From contig OX424560.1 in NCBI GenBank assembly GCA_949152475.1, positions 7,874,001 to 7,938,000 on the forward strand: a DNA stretch of 64,000 bases, given 5' to 3'. The notes under the pieces were generated by a model that worked only from the letters and a program-made list of their open reading frames with translations, had not been told where the DNA came from and did no database searches. Source of the stretch: Terebella lapidaria (lineage: Eukaryota > Annelida > Polychaeta > Terebellida > Terebellidae). Of this stretch, positions 61,051 to 64,000 are shown one piece after another. The translations under genes and the position numbers were made by a program. The first letter of the stretch is position 1; each line of letters begins with the position of its first letter.

Positions 61051-62625
61051 CTGTTGGTGTGATAGAATGAATACTTTCTGAAACCTTGCAAACTAGCATG
61101 TTGGTATGTTTGTTGTAATATGAGTAAATCTAACACTAACGACTTATATCGAATTTAGCCGTATGCTTCAAACATATGGTTATCTTTTTACATCGTTTTA
61201 TAAATCCCTATATTGAACAAAATAGTATGCGAGTATCCTAGTTCACGGATATCAGAAGTAAACAAATTAATCGAATCAAGTAATTGGTTGGTTTGAGCAA
61301 GTTCGAAATTTTGCAGTGAAATGTCTGGATTTTTTTTTTCTAAAAAAAGTACTGAAAATACTATCATTGTTGGTGAAACACTTGTTATCCATTCTAAGTT
61401 TCCAGGAGCATTCTTCCAGAGTTCCTGACGATGTAATTGATGTGGAGTGACATTTTACCTTGGAAATACCCGGCCAGTGCTTAATGCAGTAAAACAATTG
61501 ATAAAGACCGGGTTGAGCCACTATTTGTTTGGTACACACACGCTAAAACGCGACACAAACGCTAGCAGGCTATTAAATAACGACACAGCACTCCCAGAGA
61601 TGAACTGGTCATGTCCACAAAGCAAGCTATTTAGCGTCCAAAGACTTCAAGACATGCGACGATATTGATCTCTGGGAGAAGAGGTATTATCCCACGTGCC
61701 CCGGGGGAGTGTTCCTGGTAATTTATCAACCCTGCTTCCTTGGTGTGATCTAATATACCGCTGATATAATGCGTTGTGCCTTCCAGAAAGCCGCGAGGAA
61801 ATGAATGTCCCCGTCCGTTACCAGGGGATATAGATACCTATCGTTATGACCGTTCTGATTGGCAGATATGGAGGTCAGAGGCCCGTCAGAAATCAGAACA
61901 GGTCTGGTGCTACTCTATTGAATCAGCGGGCAAGTCCAATCGATGTTGTTTCCCAACTAAAAGTACGCATTTTAAGCCCCACACTGGCAGTTTTGGGTAA
62001 AGAAGGCTTAAGATTTAGGCACGACGGGCGCACAAGGCATTAAAACCGGTTATAGAATTGACTCCCGCTCGGTACATAAAGGTCCTATCCAATATGGCAT
62101 TTAGTCAATCTTCCTTAGCTGAAGTCATTCAGTGTCACTTTCGATAATGCTCTTTACGAAAACGATTGAAGCGATGGTAGCGGTGCATGATTTCGCATCG
62201 TGCACATGAATTAGATGGACCCGAACAAATATTCCAAACCATATATAACAATAATTGTTCTTAATTTGCAACGGCACACGAAGTAAAAAATGTGACCCCC
62301 ACAGAAACGCTACTTTCTTTTCTCGAGAACGCGACACCTCACGTAATTTCACGCCAAGAAACCCATAATACACGTTACTCACTTTATGATTACTGTGCTC
62401 CAAGGTTGTTGCATAAATCCATTAAAGTCTCGATTTTATCAAAATCATTACTTCTTATTGTTAAACTACATATCCATCTCTCATGTAAAAAATCAACAAC
62501 AACAAGAATAACTGTCCAAGCGGGAAAAAAAATCATCCAATACTCCTCTTCCTCTGCACGAAATGCTCACAGTCAACTCCAAATGGTCACATTCAGGTGT
62601 GCGTCCATCCGAGATTCATCGAGCC
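61051..62625. other. 5' flank of the Ig gene, nothing else recognised
   Basis: No further coding exon was identified. If transcription starts at the TATA-like box at 62626, this holds a 5' UTR intron; a GACT|GTGAGC sequence near 62565 on the minus strand would be a usable donor. This is inference. Confidence 0.3.
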
Positions 62626-62631
62626 TTTATA
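62626..62631 (-). promoter_or_regulatory. Candidate TATA box
   Basis: The minus strand reads gctTATAAAGgctcg at the edge of a CpG-rich block. It is oriented toward the Ig-domain gene, 1.58 kb from its ATG. It could equally be a chance match. Confidence 0.3.
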
Positions 62632-63010
62632 GCGAGACGCATCTTCCGCGCCACGGGGCAATGTCCATTCCACTTGTTGCGATAGTGTTTCCCTTCCTGC
62701 GCCTAAGTGGCCCTGCCGTTTGCTCCCACACGCAGCGTGCGTAGCGGCACGGCTGGGAGCCGCCCGGGGTTTTATGGCGGGTAGCCTATCAACACCGGGA
62801 GAGCGTGGAGGGACGGGGGAGCGCGGTGGGAAGACGGACGGACTTATGGAACGAGTGGCATGGAACCTGGTGGGGACGCCGCCAGAAAAAAGGGGTTTCT
62901 GAGTCTGACGGGCATCTCTGTAGCCAATGGAGGAAGAGCAGTAGACGTGGGTAGGTAGGTAGAACGGAGGCCGGGGTGATGTGAGGTTGACTTGTGCCTC
63001 TGTGGGATAT
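62630..63010. promoter_or_regulatory. CpG-rich, GC-rich island
   Basis: This is the most GC- and CpG-rich stretch of the window (cgcagcgtgcgtagcggcac, ggagcgcggtgggaagacgg) inside AT-rich DNA. Long frames open on both strands because stop codons are rare in GC-rich sequence; none shows a domain. A promoter region is the simplest reading, for the Ig gene or for a gene beyond the window. Confidence 0.4.
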
Positions 63011-64000
63011 GCCAATTTGCACGTGAAGTCTTCACGGAATGTGCCTTAGGAGCCAAAGGGGAGTCGTTTTCACGCCAAAAATATGCTGGCGCCATGCAAA
63101 TCAATGTCTGGAGACTTCCCAAATGGGAAGATCGTGTACGCATGAAGAATGTTCGTAACGTGAGCTTTTTCAAGGCATACTAGTTTTTCGCTTGGTATTA
63201 TTTCTCATAACTGTAACGTGACTTAACATTAGGTGCAATGATTCGCGCTTGAACATATCGTGCATCGATTTTTTAAAAGTTCGAAGTGGAGTGATGTTAT
63301 TCAAGGTAATTGACCTAAAAATTAGATTCCAGTATAATTCAATGCAGTGTCGGAATGTCATTAATTGGCAGTATTCAGTTTCGATTACGTACGGTGAGGC
63401 CCATTAAACAAATTACGTTTCCCTCGAAAGCAAAAGCAAATGATACATGCTCAGGTTGGAATGATAGCTCAGATCACAGGGAATACTGCTATATTTTAAT
63501 GGGAAACCTCTGAAGATCAAACGATTGGACAATGTGACAAACGACATACAGTGTACCATTAAGCCCAATTTGTACTGTATCAATGTCTGGTTGCATTTCT
63601 CCTAGAATCAGCACATTAGCCAGAGCTTACAAGTTGATTGTTCAAACGAATTTGAATGGTCGGCTACACACAATGAAATTGTCACTAAATCAACAGGAAG
63701 GACTCTTTGCCTCTGCATCGACTAGAATTTGCCCTTTTGTGGCAGCCGTCAAAACAAATTTCGTCCGCCCTGCTGGCCACACCTCCATATAAAACCAAGA
63801 ACAAAAGGGTCAGCCTGTCTATCGTCACAAAACGCTTGTTGCGGAGAATATAACCAGTCCGCTAAATGGTCAAATGGGAACGTGTTTTGGTGGCATTTCC
63901 ATGTGATCCAATTCCAGAGAATGGTCGTTAATCAAGGACCGAGTGGATTCATTTACAGGCTTCAAAGAGCAAAAGGCAATGTTATCCCTATTGTGACCAG
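63011..64000. other. Gene-free end of window
   Basis: Only short frames without recognisable products were found on either strand. No repeat matching the rest of the window was noticed. Confidence 0.4.

Noticed and set aside
62593..63015. 140-codon minus-strand frame in the CpG-rich block
   Set aside because: GC-rich DNA opens long frames on both strands here; no domain or splice context was seen.

Overview
The window is animal nuclear DNA. It is AT-rich, genes are split by GT-AG introns, most of it is repetitive, and there is no bacterial gene packing. Long arrays built on the motif tgaccttgaaaatgaggtca are, from general knowledge, common in marine molluscs and other lophotrochozoans. I therefore favour a mollusc (possibly a gastropod), but the sequence alone does not settle this.

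Two protein genes can be supported, both on the minus strand. The first (22472-26057, probably with a first exon at 29637-29776) encodes a TRPA-type cation channel with about 18 ankyrin repeats and a six-helix pore domain in one 3.6 kb exon. The second (58173-61050) has no single long ORF. I rebuilt it from six exons whose splice phases all agree (82+258+96+363+173+144 = 1116 nt, 371 residues plus stop). It encodes a signal peptide and three immunoglobulin domains, ends without a membrane anchor, and so is probably secreted. A TATA-like box and a CpG-rich stretch lie 1.5-2 kb upstream.

The rest is repeats. At 1-15.6 kb there is a recent tandem duplication of about 7.9 kb, itself containing a 2 kb tandem duplication. 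A third, older copy runs from 15.6 to 17.4 kb. At 17.4-18.1 kb is a short array of the AGGTCA-type satellite, and at 26.3-29.4 kb a larger one lies in the opposite orientation inside a 3.07 kb element with 13-bp inverted ends. If the proposed first exon is right, that element sits in the only intron of the channel gene. A clean minisatellite of sixteen 77-91 bp units lies at 19.9-21.3 kb, just past the 3' end of the channel gene.

From 34.3 to 54.8 kb I see no genes. This stretch is a mosaic of old, diverged copies of the same long repeat seen at 1-17 kb, interrupted by small palindromic transposons. One of these (35401-35618) can be shown to be an insertion, because the paralogous empty site survives at about 1515. 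A Harbinger-like element with TTA target duplications lies at 55086-55749. No tRNA, rRNA, CRISPR or viral gene was recognised.
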